DNA from: Pectobacterium atrosepticum
GTDB taxonomy: Bacteria; Pseudomonadota; Gammaproteobacteria; Enterobacterales; Enterobacteriaceae
Reading direction: 5' to 3'
Assembly (NCBI GenBank): GCA_019056595.1
Contig: CP036163.1
Coordinates: forward strand, 4,859,400-4,923,399
DNA length: 64,000 nucleotides
Positions 31,430-43,246 of this stretch are shown one piece after another. Each line of letters begins with the position of its first letter. Position 1 is the stretch's first letter. The notes beneath the pieces are model-generated. The model saw only the letters and a program-made list of their open reading frames with translations. It was not told the origin of the DNA and ran no database searches. The position numbers and the translations under genes are program-made.

Positions 31430-31642
31430 CTACTGTGTTTTCTCGTAGGGAAATGAGTTTTTGATATAGCTGGCGTAGTAACGGTACTTCGCCTTGCTTG
31501 CCATCAGCTCTTCATAAATCATACGAGCTACGCCGTTGTAGAGATAGATGCTCCCGTTCAGCAGCTCGACCTCCAACTGACTTTTTTCTGCATCGTACCC
31601 GACTGAAAACAACTCTGTTGATGAAACGCGTTTTCTCTGCAA
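31430..31642 (-). CDS. small KTSC-domain protein
   Basis: A 70-residue protein made almost entirely of a KTSC domain. Residues RVSSTELFSVGYD, LNGSIYLYNGV and a C-terminal YYASYIKNSFPYE match the family pattern. This fold occurs in small proteins and in lysyl-tRNA synthetase-linked proteins; function is unknown. TTG at 31642 is preferred because GGGAG lies nine bases upstream. An ATG at 31744 lies inside the ERIC-like element at 31720 and would add 34 residues partly encoded by the repeat. Confidence 0.65.
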   Translation of the reverse strand: MQRKRVSSTELFSVGYDAEKSQLEVELLNGSIYLYNGVARMIYEELMASKAKYRYYASYIKNSFPYEKTQ

Positions 31643-31719
31643 AATTAACCACTCCCAACGTATCAATACCGCATCCTGACGATATACGCCTTTCGAGCTT
31701 TCTAGCCATATCGTGTTAT

Positions 31720-31860
31720 GTACCCGTAATACTTCAAGCTGCATGTGCGTTGGCCGCGTTCAAATACTCGGCCCGTGGTGGGCCTTGCCCTGAAGGGCCA
31801 ACACTGTGCGTTGTTCAAAACGCTAACGTTTTGTCCTGCAACTCGAATTATTTTGGGTAT
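31720..31860. repeat. ERIC-ended element with a different core
   Basis: This 141-base element has the same ends as the ERIC copies (TACCCGTAATACTTCAAGCT at the left, ACTCGAATTATTTTGGGTAT at the right). The central ERIC palindrome is replaced by a GGCCCGTGGTGGGCC / TGAAGGGCC segment and CAAAACGCTAACGTTTTG. The same alternative core recurs at 43142-43246. It lies between the KTSC gene and the GST gene. Confidence 0.75.
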
Positions 31861-32002
31861 AGCTCGAAATATATCCGTGTTAGATAGCAGCATATCTTTA
31901 TTAAGTTATGAATAATCAGTAAACGCTCACAGAATTCTTGCTCTGTCGTTTATCGGGCAGTTTGTTGTTCGTGGTCGATGAGGCGATATCCCTATTGCAT
32001 GG

Positions 32003-32647
32003 TTAATCCTGAGCAAGAGCCCGTTGAAAAGCTGGCTGGTTTTCTATCCGCTCAATGTATTGTTGAATGTGTGGATAGAGGCTGAAATCCAGACGCGTTT
32101 TCGCCAAAACCAGCGGTACTGCCATTTGTATATCGGCACCGCTGAACGACTCTCCTGCAAACCAGTTTTGTTTACTCAGATGCTGTTCGATGAACTGAAG
32201 CTGAGTGGTCAATCGCGGCACAATAAAGGCCTGTTCGATACTTTGCACAATTTTGCGTGCTATCGGGCGGATGAAAAACGGCATCGGTGCGGATTCTGTT
32301 TTCGCCAATACCAGACGCATCACCAGAAGCGGCATGAGCGAACCTTCGGCAAAATGCAGCCAGAAGCGATAATCCAGCAACGCTTGTCCGCTCTGTGGAC
32401 GAAATCTGCCATTACCGTAAGTCTCAATCAGGTATTCCACAATGGCCCCAGATTCGGCAATGGTCAATTCGCCATCGGTAATCACTGGCGATTTCCCTAG
32501 CGGGTGAATCTGCTTGAGCGATGTTGGGGCGCTAAAGGTTTTGGGGTCACGTGCGTAGCGAATAATTTCATAGTCAACGCCCAGTTCTTCCAACAGCCAG
32601 GTCGCTCGGGTCGAACGGGATTTTTCGAGGTGATGAACGTGTATCAT
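32003..32647 (-). CDS. glutathione S-transferase family protein
   Basis: This is a cytosolic GST of about 214 residues. It has an N-terminal thioredoxin-like domain (start MIHVHHLEKSRSTR, with the catalytic Ser/Thr region and the glutathione-binding GKSPVITDGELTIAESGAI) and a C-terminal helical domain (ADIQMAVPL). The start at 32647 has AAGGAG just upstream; a frame 30 codons longer lacks a ribosome site. It is close in type to fungal/bacterial GST-like proteins related to GstA2/YfcG groups. The substrate is not predictable. Confidence 0.8.
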   Translation of the reverse strand: MIHVHHLEKSRSTRATWLLEELGVDYEIIRYARDPKTFSAPTSLKQIHPLGKSPVITDGELTIAESGAIVEYLIETYGNGRFRPQSGQALLDYRFWLHFAEGSLMPLLVMRLVLAKTESAPMPFFIRPIARKIVQSIEQAFIVPRLTTQLQFIEQHLSKQNWFAGESFSGADIQMAVPLVLAKTRLDFSLYPHIQQYIERIENQPAFQRALAQD

Positions 32648-32812
32648 CCATTGCTCCTTTTTGTTTGTCTTGGTTCCGGTAATTTGGTTCAGGGCAGGTG
32701 TGTAATCGAATATTTTAATGCGACTGCGTTCTAACAAGAAAGAGAAACAGCGCTCAGGGCGTACCTGAGCGCTGCTCTCAACGAGATAAGCATAGCACCA
32801 TTATTCGAACAA

Positions 32813-33673
32813 CTATCGTGTGAGCGACTCTTCTTCAAACAGGTACTGGGCGTGGAAGCGCAGGTGATCTTCGATAAAACTGGCGATGAAGAAATAGCTG
32901 TGATCATAGCCGGACTGCGTCCGCAGTGTCAGCGGCCACGCATACTGGTTTGCTAGCGCTTCCAGTTTTGCCGGTTGCAATTGGTCGGGAAGGAATTGAT
33001 CGCAATCCCCCTGATCGACCAGCATTGGCAGTTTTTTCTGGCTATTTGCTAGCAAATAGCAACTGTCATACTGCAACCACTGTGTTTCGTCCTCACCAAG
33101 GTAAGCGGTAAGCGCCTTACGCCCCCACGGAACCTGGCTTGGGTTAACGATCGGCGCGAACGCCGATGCAGACAGAAATTGCTCCGGGTTGCGTAGCGCC
33201 AGCATCAGCGCACCGTGGCCGCCCATCGAATGTCCACTGATGGACTGGCGGCTATTCACGTTAAAATGCTGCTGGATCAGTGCCGGCAATTCCGTGCTGA
33301 TGTAGTCATACATCCGGTAGTGTGCTGCCCAAGGAGCCTGTGTGGCATTCACATAGAATCCTGCACCCTGACCCAGATCGTACCCAGTATCGTCCGCTAC
33401 GCCATCGCCGCGCGGGCTGGTATCCGGCATCACCAGAACCAGACCCAGCTCGGAGGCAACGCGCTGGGCGCCTGCTTTCGTCGTAAAGTTTTCGTCATTG
33501 CAGGTTAACCCAGACAGCCAGTAAAGCACGGGCGGTGGAGTGTCATCCTGTGTTGGTGGCAGATAAATGCTGAACGTCATGGCGGTGTTCAGTGTGTCTG
33601 ACACATGGCGATAGCGCTGTTGCCAGCCGCCAAACATACGGTGTTCTTCCAGCAGTTCCAGTGATGGGTTCAT
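32813..33673 (-). CDS. fghA: S-formylglutathione hydrolase
   Basis: This esterase-D family enzyme hydrolyses S-formylglutathione to formate and glutathione, the second step of glutathione-dependent formaldehyde detoxification. The 286-residue alpha/beta hydrolase has its nucleophile Ser in [10 protein letters not shown] (about residue 151), Asp in [10 protein letters not shown] and His in GYDHSYFFI. Residues [11 protein letters not shown], typical of the family, lie near 52. It follows the dehydrogenase gene after 39 bases on the same strand, so both steps are one operon. Confidence 0.94.
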   Translation of the reverse strand: MNPSLELLEEHRMFGGWQQRYRHVSDTLNTAMTFSIYLPPTQDDTPPPVLYWLSGLTCNDENFTTKAGAQRVASELGLVLVMPDTSPRGDGVADDTGYDLGQGAGFYVNATQAPWAAHYRMYDYISTELPALIQQHFNVNSRQSISGHSMGGHGALMLALRNPEQFLSASAFAPIVNPSQVPWGRKALTAYLGEDETQWLQYDSCYLLANSQKKLPMLVDQGDCDQFLPDQLQPAKLEALANQYAWPLTLRTQSGYDHSYFFIASFIEDHLRFHAQYLFEEESLTR

Positions 33674-33712
33674 CGCTGTACAGCCTCCTTTTTATTCCTG
33701 ACAGTGGCGCAA

Positions 33713-34873
<1,161 letters not shown>

Positions 34874-34946
34874 TTAAATGATAGGACGTCGGTGTTCATC
34901 ACGGTGTCGTCCCTCTTGAAAATGGTCGTTCACTAAAAATAAATGT

Positions 34947-35819
34947 TCATTCCGACTGAGCGGACTGCTCAATAATGAGCTTTTTGAGTGCCTCGACATT
35001 GGGGCCGAAAGCGTCGCGCCGCCATACCAGCCAGGTTGAAGCGGCTGCGATATCAGGCGGTAACTCATGTACCTGAACACGTGCGCCTGCGGGCAACGAT
35101 TCGAGGACGGCATAGGGCAGCATAGCCAGCCCAGAACCGCTGGCTACACAGGCAAGCATGGCGTGGTATGAGTGAATTTCCATGATGGTGCCGGGCACCA
35201 CGCCATCCTGACGGAACCAGTTCTCTAAGCGTTTTCTATAGGAACAGCTGGGGCGAAAGGCAAACAGCGTATCGTTGCTGGCATCTCGTGCATGGGTAAT
35301 TGGCGAGTGCGAAGGATCGGATATCAGCACTAATTGTTCTGCAAAACACGAACAGCCATTCAGTTCATCGTACACTACGGGGCCATCAACTAACGCCGCG
35401 GCCAGCGTTCCCGCCCGGACGCGCTCGATGATTTCCCCCGATGTACCGGTATTCAGGGACAGCGAGACATTGGGGTAGCGCTGATGATAAGCCGCTAATA
35501 GCGTAGGCAAACGAGTCGCCGCCGTGCTTTCCATCGAGCCTAGCGCAAAATTACCTGCGGGTTCACCCGTACGCGTCATGCTGATCGCTTCCTCACTAAG
35601 CGCCAGAATGCGCTGTGCATAGCACAAAAAATTGTGCCCAATCGGCGATAGACGCAGGCGCTGTTTTTCTCGGATAAACAGGTCGGTGCCGAGTTCCAGT
35701 TCCAACTGGCGTAACCGCGTGGTCAGATTTGAGGGCACTCGGTGAAGCTGCTCTGCGGCGCGGGCGACGGATCCCGTTTCGGCGACGAGACAGAACATGC
35801 GGAGTTGAGTCAAATCCAT
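34947..35819 (-). CDS. LysR-family regulator (PtrR/YneJ-like)
   Basis: This is a LysR-type regulator (290 residues) with a winged helix-turn-helix (AEQLHRVPSNLTTRLRQLEL) and an effector domain. It resembles E. coli PtrR (YneJ) in MDLTQL.MF, HRVPSNLTTR and SCSYRKRLENWF. PtrR controls a succinate-semialdehyde dehydrogenase gene in E. coli. Here the neighbour is frmA, in the same direction, so a link to formaldehyde genes is possible but unproven. FrmR, the usual E. coli frm repressor, is not present nearby. Confidence 0.8.
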   Translation of the reverse strand: MDLTQLRMFCLVAETGSVARAAEQLHRVPSNLTTRLRQLELELGTDLFIREKQRLRLSPIGHNFLCYAQRILALSEEAISMTRTGEPAGNFALGSMESTAATRLPTLLAAYHQRYPNVSLSLNTGTSGEIIERVRAGTLAAALVDGPVVYDELNGCSCFAEQLVLISDPSHSPITHARDASNDTLFAFRPSCSYRKRLENWFRQDGVVPGTIMEIHSYHAMLACVASGSGLAMLPYAVLESLPAGARVQVHELPPDIAAASTWLVWRRDAFGPNVEALKKLIIEQSAQSE

Positions 35820-36295
35820 GGTTTTCTCTTTTCGTAATGAACTGGTGTTTGATTATTCATTTTTTGTGAAGTGTAGCGGCAAGCTGTGCATTTCGCAACA
35901 GGTGTGGATCACTCAGATAGCGAACTCAACCTAAATCTGACGCGATGAAACATACCGGAATGGTGGAAATTACGGGCGTAATTATCATCAAGATTAATAT
36001 TTGGATTTAGAAAAAGAAGGAAGCGATAAAATGATCGCGGCCTGAATTAATAGCACCAAAATCAACTATTGCAGTGAATAGGGGAATATTTCCTAACAGA
36101 AGAGACTCGAATGAAAAAATTAAGAATAATCACAGAAAAATAAAATCGTATTGTCTCCTGATACAATAGCAAAAGAGAAAAATAAATAGATAATTAAAAT
36201 AAACAGTTAAATGTATAGGTAAATAGTTGTAACTAAGCAATAGCCAAAAACTATCGCAATTCTTTATTTTGATCGCATTTGTTGATGCAAGGGCG
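35820..36295. other. long A+T-rich intergenic region
   Basis: About 475 bases, strongly A+T rich, between the LysR regulator and the chemoreceptor promoter. I found no gene, repeat or convincing hairpin. The left end must hold the LysR promoter. Confidence 0.4.
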
Positions 36296-36322
36296 TAAAG
36301 TGCCCGGCCAAAGTGCCGATAA
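36296..36322 (+). promoter_or_regulatory. sigma-28 (FliA) promoter of the chemoreceptor gene
   Basis: TAAAGTGC at 36296-36303, an 11-base spacer, then GCCGATAA at 36315-36322 match the FliA consensus (TAAAGTTT-N11-GCCGATAA) almost exactly. Transcription would start near 36330, leaving a leader of about 190 bases before the GTG start. This places the receptor in the late flagellar regulon. Confidence 0.9.
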
Positions 36323-36522
36323 TGTTAATGTATGGTAGGAATACCTTATCGTTATTGTAAGGAAGTGTATCTTTTTGTCATTAAAGGAAAATAACTCTAA
36401 CTAATGAGAGCCTTAGCTCTTCATTAAGTGACGTAACACTCGGCGTATTTCCAATTAAAAATGTGCAGCCATCTTGTAGAAAGCGCAGAGGAAAATCGCC
36501 AGATAATTTATAGGAGTTTTCT

Positions 36523-38205
36523 GTGAACTTTTTAAAAAATATCACCATCAGGGCAATGCTTTTAACAATATTGGGGCTGTTTTTAGTTGTATGGGGCGGA
36601 GCATCTTTCTTTACCTCCACCTCATTAAGCAGCATGACCAAACTATTGGAGTCCGGCGAAACTCAGCGTAAAAACGTAGAGATGCTGGTAAAAGGCAATG
36701 ACCAGTATTTTCGTACGGTTACTCGCTTGTTGCGTTCGATGGACTTCCAGCAAACGGGCGAAACTGCGGAAGCAGAAAAAGTATTTACGTCAGCGACAAC
36801 GGCGTTTAAAAACACGTCAGATCAACTGGCGGCGTTTAAAGCCGCTGGACATGTCGGCGTCGATAAAGAAGCGGCAGACAATATGATCGCGTCGTGGACC
36901 CAATTGCTGGATAACGGGTTGACGCCAATGTTGAACGCCGCGCGTGATAATCGTCAGGAGGAGTTTCGTCAGCTTTTCCGCAAAGCGTACCCGCCGCTGA
37001 GCGTCGCGTTTGGCAGTAGTATGGATAAATATCAGGCCGCAATTATTTCGTCGTCAGAGACGTCAATGAAAGAGGTCTACGATCTGGTTGACTGGAGTAA
37101 TTATATCCTGCTGGCTGCGGTGATTATTGGGTTGCTCATCCTGCTGCTGACCGATCGTTATCTGGTTAACTATCTGGTCAAGCCGTTGAATATGATCAAA
37201 GGCTATTTCCAAGTTCTGGCTGCCGGGCAGCTTGGTCACCCGCTTGATGAATTTGGCCGTAACTGTGCTGGGCAACTGATCCCTTACCTGAAAGAGATGC
37301 AGGGAAGTCTGGTTAATACGGTTTCAATTATTCGCGATAGTTCTGCATCGATTCATCAGGGCTCAAGCGAGATCAAAAGCGGCAATAACGATCTGTCCGC
37401 ACGCACCGAGCAGCAGGCTGCCGCACTGGAACAGACGGCTGCCAGTATGGAAGAATTGAGTGCGACGGTGAAACAGAATGCCGATAACGTTCATCAGGCG
37501 ACGAAGTTGGCACAGGACGCTTCTGTAGCGGCGAAAAAAGGCGGTGAGGTCACGGCAGATGTAATGGCGACGATGGCGAGTATTACGACAAGCTCGAAGA
37601 AAATTGCAGACATCACCAGCGTGATCAACGGTATTGCCTTCCAGACCAATATTCTGGCGCTGAATGCGGCAGTAGAAGCAGCCAGAGCCGGTGAACAAGG
37701 TCGCGGCTTTGCGGTCGTTGCGGGTGAAGTCCGTAATCTGGCTCAGCGTAGTGCTCAGGCGGCGAAAGAAATTGAAAGCCTGATTGCGGAATCAGTTCAA
37801 CGCGTCAACATGGGATCAAATCAGGTCACACAGACTGGCGAAGCGATGGATTCCATCATTTCTGCGATTACTCGTGTGAACGATCTGATGGGTGAAATTG
37901 CATCGGCGTCGGATGAACAGAGTCGCGGTATTAGCCAGATTGGTCTGGCTGTTACCGAGATGGATGGCGTTACGCAACAGAACTCCGCGCTGGTTCAGGA
38001 ATCTGCCGCCGCTGCTGCATCGCTGGAAGATCAGGCTCGTCAGTTGACTGAAGCCGTATCGGTGTTCCAACTGTCGGCCGCAGAGGCACCTCGTCGTCCT
38101 CAACAGCGTCTGGCGGAGAAAGCGCCAGCAGCGCAGAAGCCGATGTTACTCGCGGCCGCTGGCGGTAAGAAAGGCAACGCCAACGACAACTGGGAAACTT
38201 TCTGA
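36523..38205 (+). CDS. methyl-accepting chemotaxis protein (transmembrane, pentapeptide-tethered)
   Basis: This is a chemoreceptor (560 residues) with membrane segment 1 (about 9-30) and a four-helix Tar-type periplasmic sensor (about 31-190). Membrane segment 2 is at about 191-212, followed by a HAMP domain. A cytoplasmic signalling domain contains the hairpin tip [20 protein letters not shown] and methylation helices rich in EQ pairs. It ends in NWETF, the CheR/CheB-binding pentapeptide of high-abundance receptors. GTG at 36523 follows AGGAG. It lies under the FliA promoter at 36296. The ligand cannot be read; Tar/Tsr-type Arg/Thr ligand residues were not verified. Confidence 0.9.
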   Translation: MNFLKNITIRAMLLTILGLFLVVWGGASFFTSTSLSSMTKLLESGETQRKNVEMLVKGNDQYFRTVTRLLRSMDFQQTGETAEAEKVFTSATTAFKNTSDQLAAFKAAGHVGVDKEAADNMIASWTQLLDNGLTPMLNAARDNRQEEFRQLFRKAYPPLSVAFGSSMDKYQAAIISSSETSMKEVYDLVDWSNYILLAAVIIGLLILLLTDRYLVNYLVKPLNMIKGYFQVLAAGQLGHPLDEFGRNCAGQLIPYLKEMQGSLVNTVSIIRDSSASIHQGSSEIKSGNNDLSARTEQQAAALEQTAASMEELSATVKQNADNVHQATKLAQDASVAAKKGGEVTADVMATMASITTSSKKIADITSVINGIAFQTNILALNAAVEAARAGEQGRGFAVVAGEVRNLAQRSAQAAKEIESLIAESVQRVNMGSNQVTQTGEAMDSIISAITRVNDLMGEIASASDEQSRGISQIGLAVTEMDGVTQQNSALVQESAAAAASLEDQARQLTEAVSVFQLSAAEAPRRPQQRLAEKAPAAQKPMLLAAAGGKKGNANDNWETF

Positions 38206-38267
38206 TAATTCCATGACAAACGGCATCGAGACAGTGACGGCCGAAAAAATCAGCTGATTTATCGTTA

Positions 38268-38303
38268 AAAGCACTGGGATATTTTCTCGGTGCTTTTTTT
38301 TAT
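38268..38303 (+). terminator. rho-independent terminator of the chemoreceptor gene
   Basis: The inverted repeat AAAGCACTGGGA / TTCTCGGTGCTTT is followed by an unbroken T run, about 60 bases after the receptor stop. Confidence 0.85.
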
Positions 38304-38536
38304 CGCTGAACATTTATTACTGAGCATCTATATTACTACTGAATGGTGGTTTCTCTGTGCGTACGACCTGCGTACAGGCACAACCGTAGCGCTTGATAAC
38401 TTGAATCTATTTCAACAATCATGACATACAATCACTGGATAATCGTTACTCTCTCAACTAGAGTGTTGACGGCGCTAGGGTCTGACCAAGACCGTGATAA
38501 TACGATAGGCATAGTTACACCTGCAGGAGAATAATA

Positions 38537-39199
38537 ATGTCATCACTAAGTAAAGAAGCCGTTATGGTGCACGAAGCGCTGCTGGCACGCGGTCTGGAAA
38601 CGCCGCTGCGTGGGGCGTTGTTGGATCGGGATACGCGTAAGCAACGTATTGCCGAGCATATGACGGAAATTATGAATTTGCTGAGCCTCGATCTGGGCGA
38701 TGACAGCCTGGCTGAAACACCGACTCGTATCGCCAAAATGTACGTTGATGAAATATTCTCCGGTTTGGACTACGCCAACTTCCCCAAAATCACCATCATT
38801 GAAAACAAAATGAAGGTCGATGAAATGGTCACCGTGCGTGATATCACATTGACCAGCACCTGCGAACACCATTTCGTGATGATCGATGGGAAAGCTACGG
38901 TGGCGTATATTCCAAAAGATGGCGTCATTGGCTTGTCGAAGCTCAACCGAATCGTTCAGTTTTTCTCTCAGCGTCCTCAGGTGCAGGAGCGCTTAACTCA
39001 GCAGATTTTGGTTGCGCTGCAAACGCTGTTGGGAACAAACAATGTTGCGGTCTCGATTGATGCAGTGCACTACTGCGTGAAGGCACGCGGTATTCGTGAT
39101 GCGACTAGCGCAACGACCACGACATCGTTAGGCGGACTGTTTAAATCCAGCCAGAACACGCGTCAGGAATTCTTGCGCGCGGTACGCCACCACAATTAA
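38537..39199 (+). CDS. folE: GTP cyclohydrolase I FolE
   Basis: FolE converts GTP to 7,8-dihydroneopterin triphosphate, the first step of folate synthesis. The 220-residue protein has an N-terminal helical part and the T-fold core. Zinc ligands lie in [12 protein letters not shown] (Cys and His) and [12 protein letters not shown] (Cys), the catalytic signature of FolE type I. AGGAG stands upstream of the ATG. Position beside yeiB and sanA matches the E. coli order. It is a decameric cytoplasmic enzyme. Confidence 0.96.
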
Positions 39200-39336
39200 G
39201 CCTCTTTTATTGGCGATGATGAGGCAAGTACAGGTTGTCATCGCCAAACTGATTATCGCTAAATCAGTAAGCATCTTCGCTTTTTCCCCGTCTGTGCATA
39301 CAATCGCTACTTCGATGCTTTGAAAATGTAATTTGT

Positions 39337-40512
39337 ATGCCTTCTCACACTATACCGTCACCTCATTTTCCACCCTCGCGGATCGTTGCGCTGGATTTCG
39401 CGCGCGGCATCGCTATTTTGGGCATTCTCCTGCTGAATATTACGGCGTTTGGTTTACCGCATGCGGCATATCTGAATCCTGCCTGGCAGGGACAAGCGAC
39501 ATTATCTGATGCCTTAACCTGGGCGGCGATGGATCTGATCGCGCAGGCAAAATTTCTGACGCTATTTTCTCTTCTTTTTGGTGCGGGATTACAGCTTCTG
39601 CTCTCGCGGGGGAAACGCTGGGTACATGCACGTTTGTTCTGGTTGATGGTCATCGGGCTAATTCATGCCATTTTTCTGTGGGATGGCGATATTTTGCTCG
39701 ACTATGCGCTGATTGGGCTGGTGTGTTACGGCATGATTCGCCATGCGGAGAGCGGTCGATTGCTAATGCGTACTGGGGCTTTCCTGTATCTGGTGGGGAT
39801 CAGTGTGTTGTTTGTGCTGAGCCAGATTCTGAATTTGCAACCGGGGCGATTCTGGTTGCCGGGCATGGCGGATATCACCTATGAGGTTTACTGGCGGGCC
39901 TTAGGTGGGCCCGTGGCGTGGGAGAATCGCGTTGATCTGTTAACGGAAAGCCTGTTATCGCTGGGCGTGCAGTATGGCTGGCTATTGGCGGGATCGATGT
40001 TACTCGGTGCAGGGTTGATGCGCAGCGGTTGGCTAAAAGGTGAGTTCAGTACCGCCCATTATCGCAACGTTGCCCTGTGGCTAATTCCGCTGGGGGTGGC
40101 AATTAACAGTATTGGCGTGGTGGGTCAGTGGCTGGTGGGCTGGGAGTATCGCTGGAGCGGGCTGTTATTGCAGATTCCACGTGAGTTGAGCTCACCATTA
40201 CAGGCGATAGGGTATCTTGCGCTGTGTTATGGCTTTTGGACCACGCTGTGCCAGTGGCGAATCACGTATTGGATTACAGATATCGGGCGTATGGCGCTAA
40301 CCAACTATTTGCTGCAAACACTGATTTGTGTGGTGCTGTTTAACCAGCTTGGCCTGTTTATGGCCTTCAGCCGCCTGCAACTGCTGGCGCTGGTTCCCGC
40401 TATCTGGGTCGTCAATCTGGTCTTTTCTCACTACTGGCTACGTTATTTCCGTCAGGGGCCGCTTGAATGGCTGTGGCGTAAACTCACCAATGCGATAGCG
40501 AAAGCCACGTAG
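39337..40512 (+). CDS. yeiB: YeiB, DUF418 inner-membrane protein
   Basis: This polytopic membrane protein (391 residues, about ten hydrophobic segments) belongs to the DUF418/YeiB family. Conserved features include the N-terminal R..ALDFARGIAILGILLLNI and the C-terminal DIGRMALTNYLLQTL. Related proteins are acyltransferase-like by fold, but the E. coli function is unproven. It lies 137 bases after folE, without a strong terminator between them, and converges with sanA, from which it is nine bases apart. Confidence 0.88.
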   Translation: MPSHTIPSPHFPPSRIVALDFARGIAILGILLLNITAFGLPHAAYLNPAWQGQATLSDALTWAAMDLIAQAKFLTLFSLLFGAGLQLLLSRGKRWVHARLFWLMVIGLIHAIFLWDGDILLDYALIGLVCYGMIRHAESGRLLMRTGAFLYLVGISVLFVLSQILNLQPGRFWLPGMADITYEVYWRALGGPVAWENRVDLLTESLLSLGVQYGWLLAGSMLLGAGLMRSGWLKGEFSTAHYRNVALWLIPLGVAINSIGVVGQWLVGWEYRWSGLLLQIPRELSSPLQAIGYLALCYGFWTTLCQWRITYWITDIGRMALTNYLLQTLICVVLFNQLGLFMAFSRLQLLALVPAIWVVNLVFSHYWLRYFRQGPLEWLWRKLTNAIAKAT

Positions 40513-40521
40513 AAAAATACG

Positions 40522-41313
<792 letters not shown>

Positions 41314-41445
41314 TCAGGTAAGGCGAGTAGACTAATCATGCCTCAAGGCTACTTTACCTGACAGGGGGACGCAAGATGCAGGAGAGGAACGGGCGGTTTA
41401 TTGATTGAATTTTCAGCATTCAGCCCAATATGGCATGAAAATAAA

Positions 41446-41476
41446 ACGCCAGCCTTTCGAGCCGAAAAGCTGGCGT
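41446..41476 (-). terminator. terminator of rimO
   Basis: The stem ACGCCAGCcTTT / AAAGCTGGCGT with a short loop lies 10 bases downstream of the rimO stop on the minus strand. It is followed there by TTTTAT. It may also act on transcripts coming from the opposite side. Confidence 0.8.
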
Positions 41477-41486
41477 GATAAGCGTA

Positions 41487-42815
41487 TTAAACGCGACTAC
41501 CCCACAGATCGTATTCATCTGCGTGTTCGACTTTCACTTTGACGATGTCACCGACTTTCACGCCAGTTTCGCCGTTCAGATAAACTGCGCCATCAATTTC
41601 AGGGGCGTCAGCCATACTGCGGCCAATTGCGCCTTCTTCGTCAATTTCATCGATCAGTACCAGTACTTCACGGCCAATTTTATCCTGCAAGCGTTGAGTG
41701 GAAATCGCCTGTTGAAGCTGCATGAAACGGTGGAAACGTTCTTCTTTGACTTCTTCCGGCACCTGATCGGGCAATTCATTTGCCGCTGCGCCTTCGACTG
41801 GGCTGAATTTGAAGCAACCCACGCGGTCAAGTTTGGCTTCTTTCAGGAAGTCGAGCAGCATCTGGAAGTCCTCTTCCGTTTCGCCGGGGAAGCCGACAAT
41901 AAAGGTCGAACGCAGCGTTAAATCAGGGCAAATTTCGCGCCAGCGCTTAATGCGTTCCAGCGTTCTTTCTACCGCGCCCGGACGCTTCATCAGCTTGAGA
42001 ATCTTCGGACTGGCGTGTTGGAGCGGAATGTCCAGATAAGGCAGGATTTTGCCTTCTGCCATTAATGGGATCACATCGTCTACGTGCGGGTAAGGGTAGA
42101 CATAGTGTAGGCGCACCCACACGCCTAGCGATGCCAGTTGCTCACACAGGCTGACCATGCTGGTTTTGACCGGTTGACCGTTCCAAAAGCCGGTGCGCTG
42201 CTTCACATCTGCGCCGTACGCCGAGGTGTCCTGAGAAATGACCAGCAGCTCTTTTACGCCAGCATTTACCAGGCGTTTTGCTTCATCCAGCACTGAACCG
42301 ATTGGGCGGCTATCCAAATCGCCACGCATGGAGGGAATAATGCAGAACGTACAGCGGTGGTTACAGCCTTCTGAAATTTTCAGATAGGCATAATGGCGCG
42401 GCGTGAGTTTTACGCCTTGTTCAGGAACCAAGCTGGTAAACGGATTGTGCGTCGGTTTAGGGACATATTGATGTACGTGTGACAGCACTTGCTCGTAGCT
42501 GTGCGGGCCGGTAATTTCCAGAACCTTAGGGTGCACTTCGCGTATTTGATTTTCTTTGGCACCTAAACAGCCCGTCACGATGACTTTACCGTTTTCATTC
42601 AGCGCTTCGCCGATGGCTTCCAGCGACTCTTGCACGGCGCTGTCAATAAAACCACAGGTATTGACGATCACCAGTTCAGCGTCGTCATAACGTGGCACGA
42701 CCTGATAACCTTCAGTACGCAGTTCGGTCAGAATCCTCTCGGAGTCGACGAGATTTTTCGGGCAGCCGAGTGAGACAAAGCCGATGCGTGGTTGCGGGGT
42801 GGAAATATTGCTCAT
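41487..42815 (-). CDS. rimO: ribosomal protein S12 methylthiotransferase RimO
   Basis: RimO is a radical SAM enzyme that adds a methylthio group to Asp88 of ribosomal protein S12. The 442-residue protein has three parts. These are an N-terminal UPF0004 domain with Cys residues of the auxiliary cluster (LGCPKN, VNTCGF, VTGCLG), the radical SAM core with [16 protein letters not shown], and a C-terminal TRAM domain. The downstream (yliI) side in E. coli is separated only by bssR; here the phenazine region occupies it. Confidence 0.96.
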   Translation of the reverse strand: MSNISTPQPRIGFVSLGCPKNLVDSERILTELRTEGYQVVPRYDDAELVIVNTCGFIDSAVQESLEAIGEALNENGKVIVTGCLGAKENQIREVHPKVLEITGPHSYEQVLSHVHQYVPKPTHNPFTSLVPEQGVKLTPRHYAYLKISEGCNHRCTFCIIPSMRGDLDSRPIGSVLDEAKRLVNAGVKELLVISQDTSAYGADVKQRTGFWNGQPVKTSMVSLCEQLASLGVWVRLHYVYPYPHVDDVIPLMAEGKILPYLDIPLQHASPKILKLMKRPGAVERTLERIKRWREICPDLTLRSTFIVGFPGETEEDFQMLLDFLKEAKLDRVGCFKFSPVEGAAANELPDQVPEEVKEERFHRFMQLQQAISTQRLQDKIGREVLVLIDEIDEEGAIGRSMADAPEIDGAVYLNGETGVKVGDIVKVKVEHADEYDLWGSRV

Positions 42816-43141
42816 AATGATAAAGAAATAGTCAGATTAGGGTTCGTTAGGGCAGCGATTGTACCGATGCATACATCAAATTCCTACAAGAAGATGAGGG
42901 ATACTGCTGCCATGTATTGGTACCAATCTACGCCAGGTCGTTCGCGCATTGGCTCATCTCGTCAATTAGCGTATCAAGTGATGAAGGGGGAGGCAGCTGC
43001 CTTTTTTCCTTTTCAACCTTGATAAGGAAGGCGTATAGCGGGGCAGGTAAGATAAAAGCGTCCCTCAATGTAGTTGCAAGCTGTTTATTGAATAGATCAT
43101 GTGGCTGGTCAAATCTGTTCCCGACGAATTTGACCTTCCCT
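42816..43141. other. upstream region of rimO with an unassigned frame
   Basis: This holds the rimO promoter (minus strand) near 42820-42900. A minus-strand frame (42928-43161, 77 codons) has no ribosome site or recognised family. Its first residues come from the repeat at 43142. It might be a decayed remnant of a gene cut by the repeat, but I cannot show that. Confidence 0.3.
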
Positions 43142-43246
43142 TGCCGCGTTACGAGGCCCATAAATGAGCCACGCCCTAGCGGGCCAACGCTTTGTGTTGT
43201 TCAAAACGCTGACGTCTTGTCCTGAAACTCGAATTATTTAGGGTAT
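43142..43246. repeat. partial ERIC-ended element with the alternative core
   Basis: The right end (ACTCGAATTATTTAGGGTAT) matches the other ERIC ends. The interior (GGCCCATAAATGAGCC, GGGCCAACGC, TTCAAAACGCTGACG) matches the variant at 31720-31860. The left terminal ATACTTCAAG segment is missing. The element abruptly cuts the DUF2461 gene at its right edge. Confidence 0.65.

Noticed and set aside
42928..43161. 77-codon minus-strand frame as the missing C-terminal half of DUF2461.
   Set aside because: It shows no DUF2461-type motif, and its first residues derive from the repeat. I cannot link it to the truncated gene.
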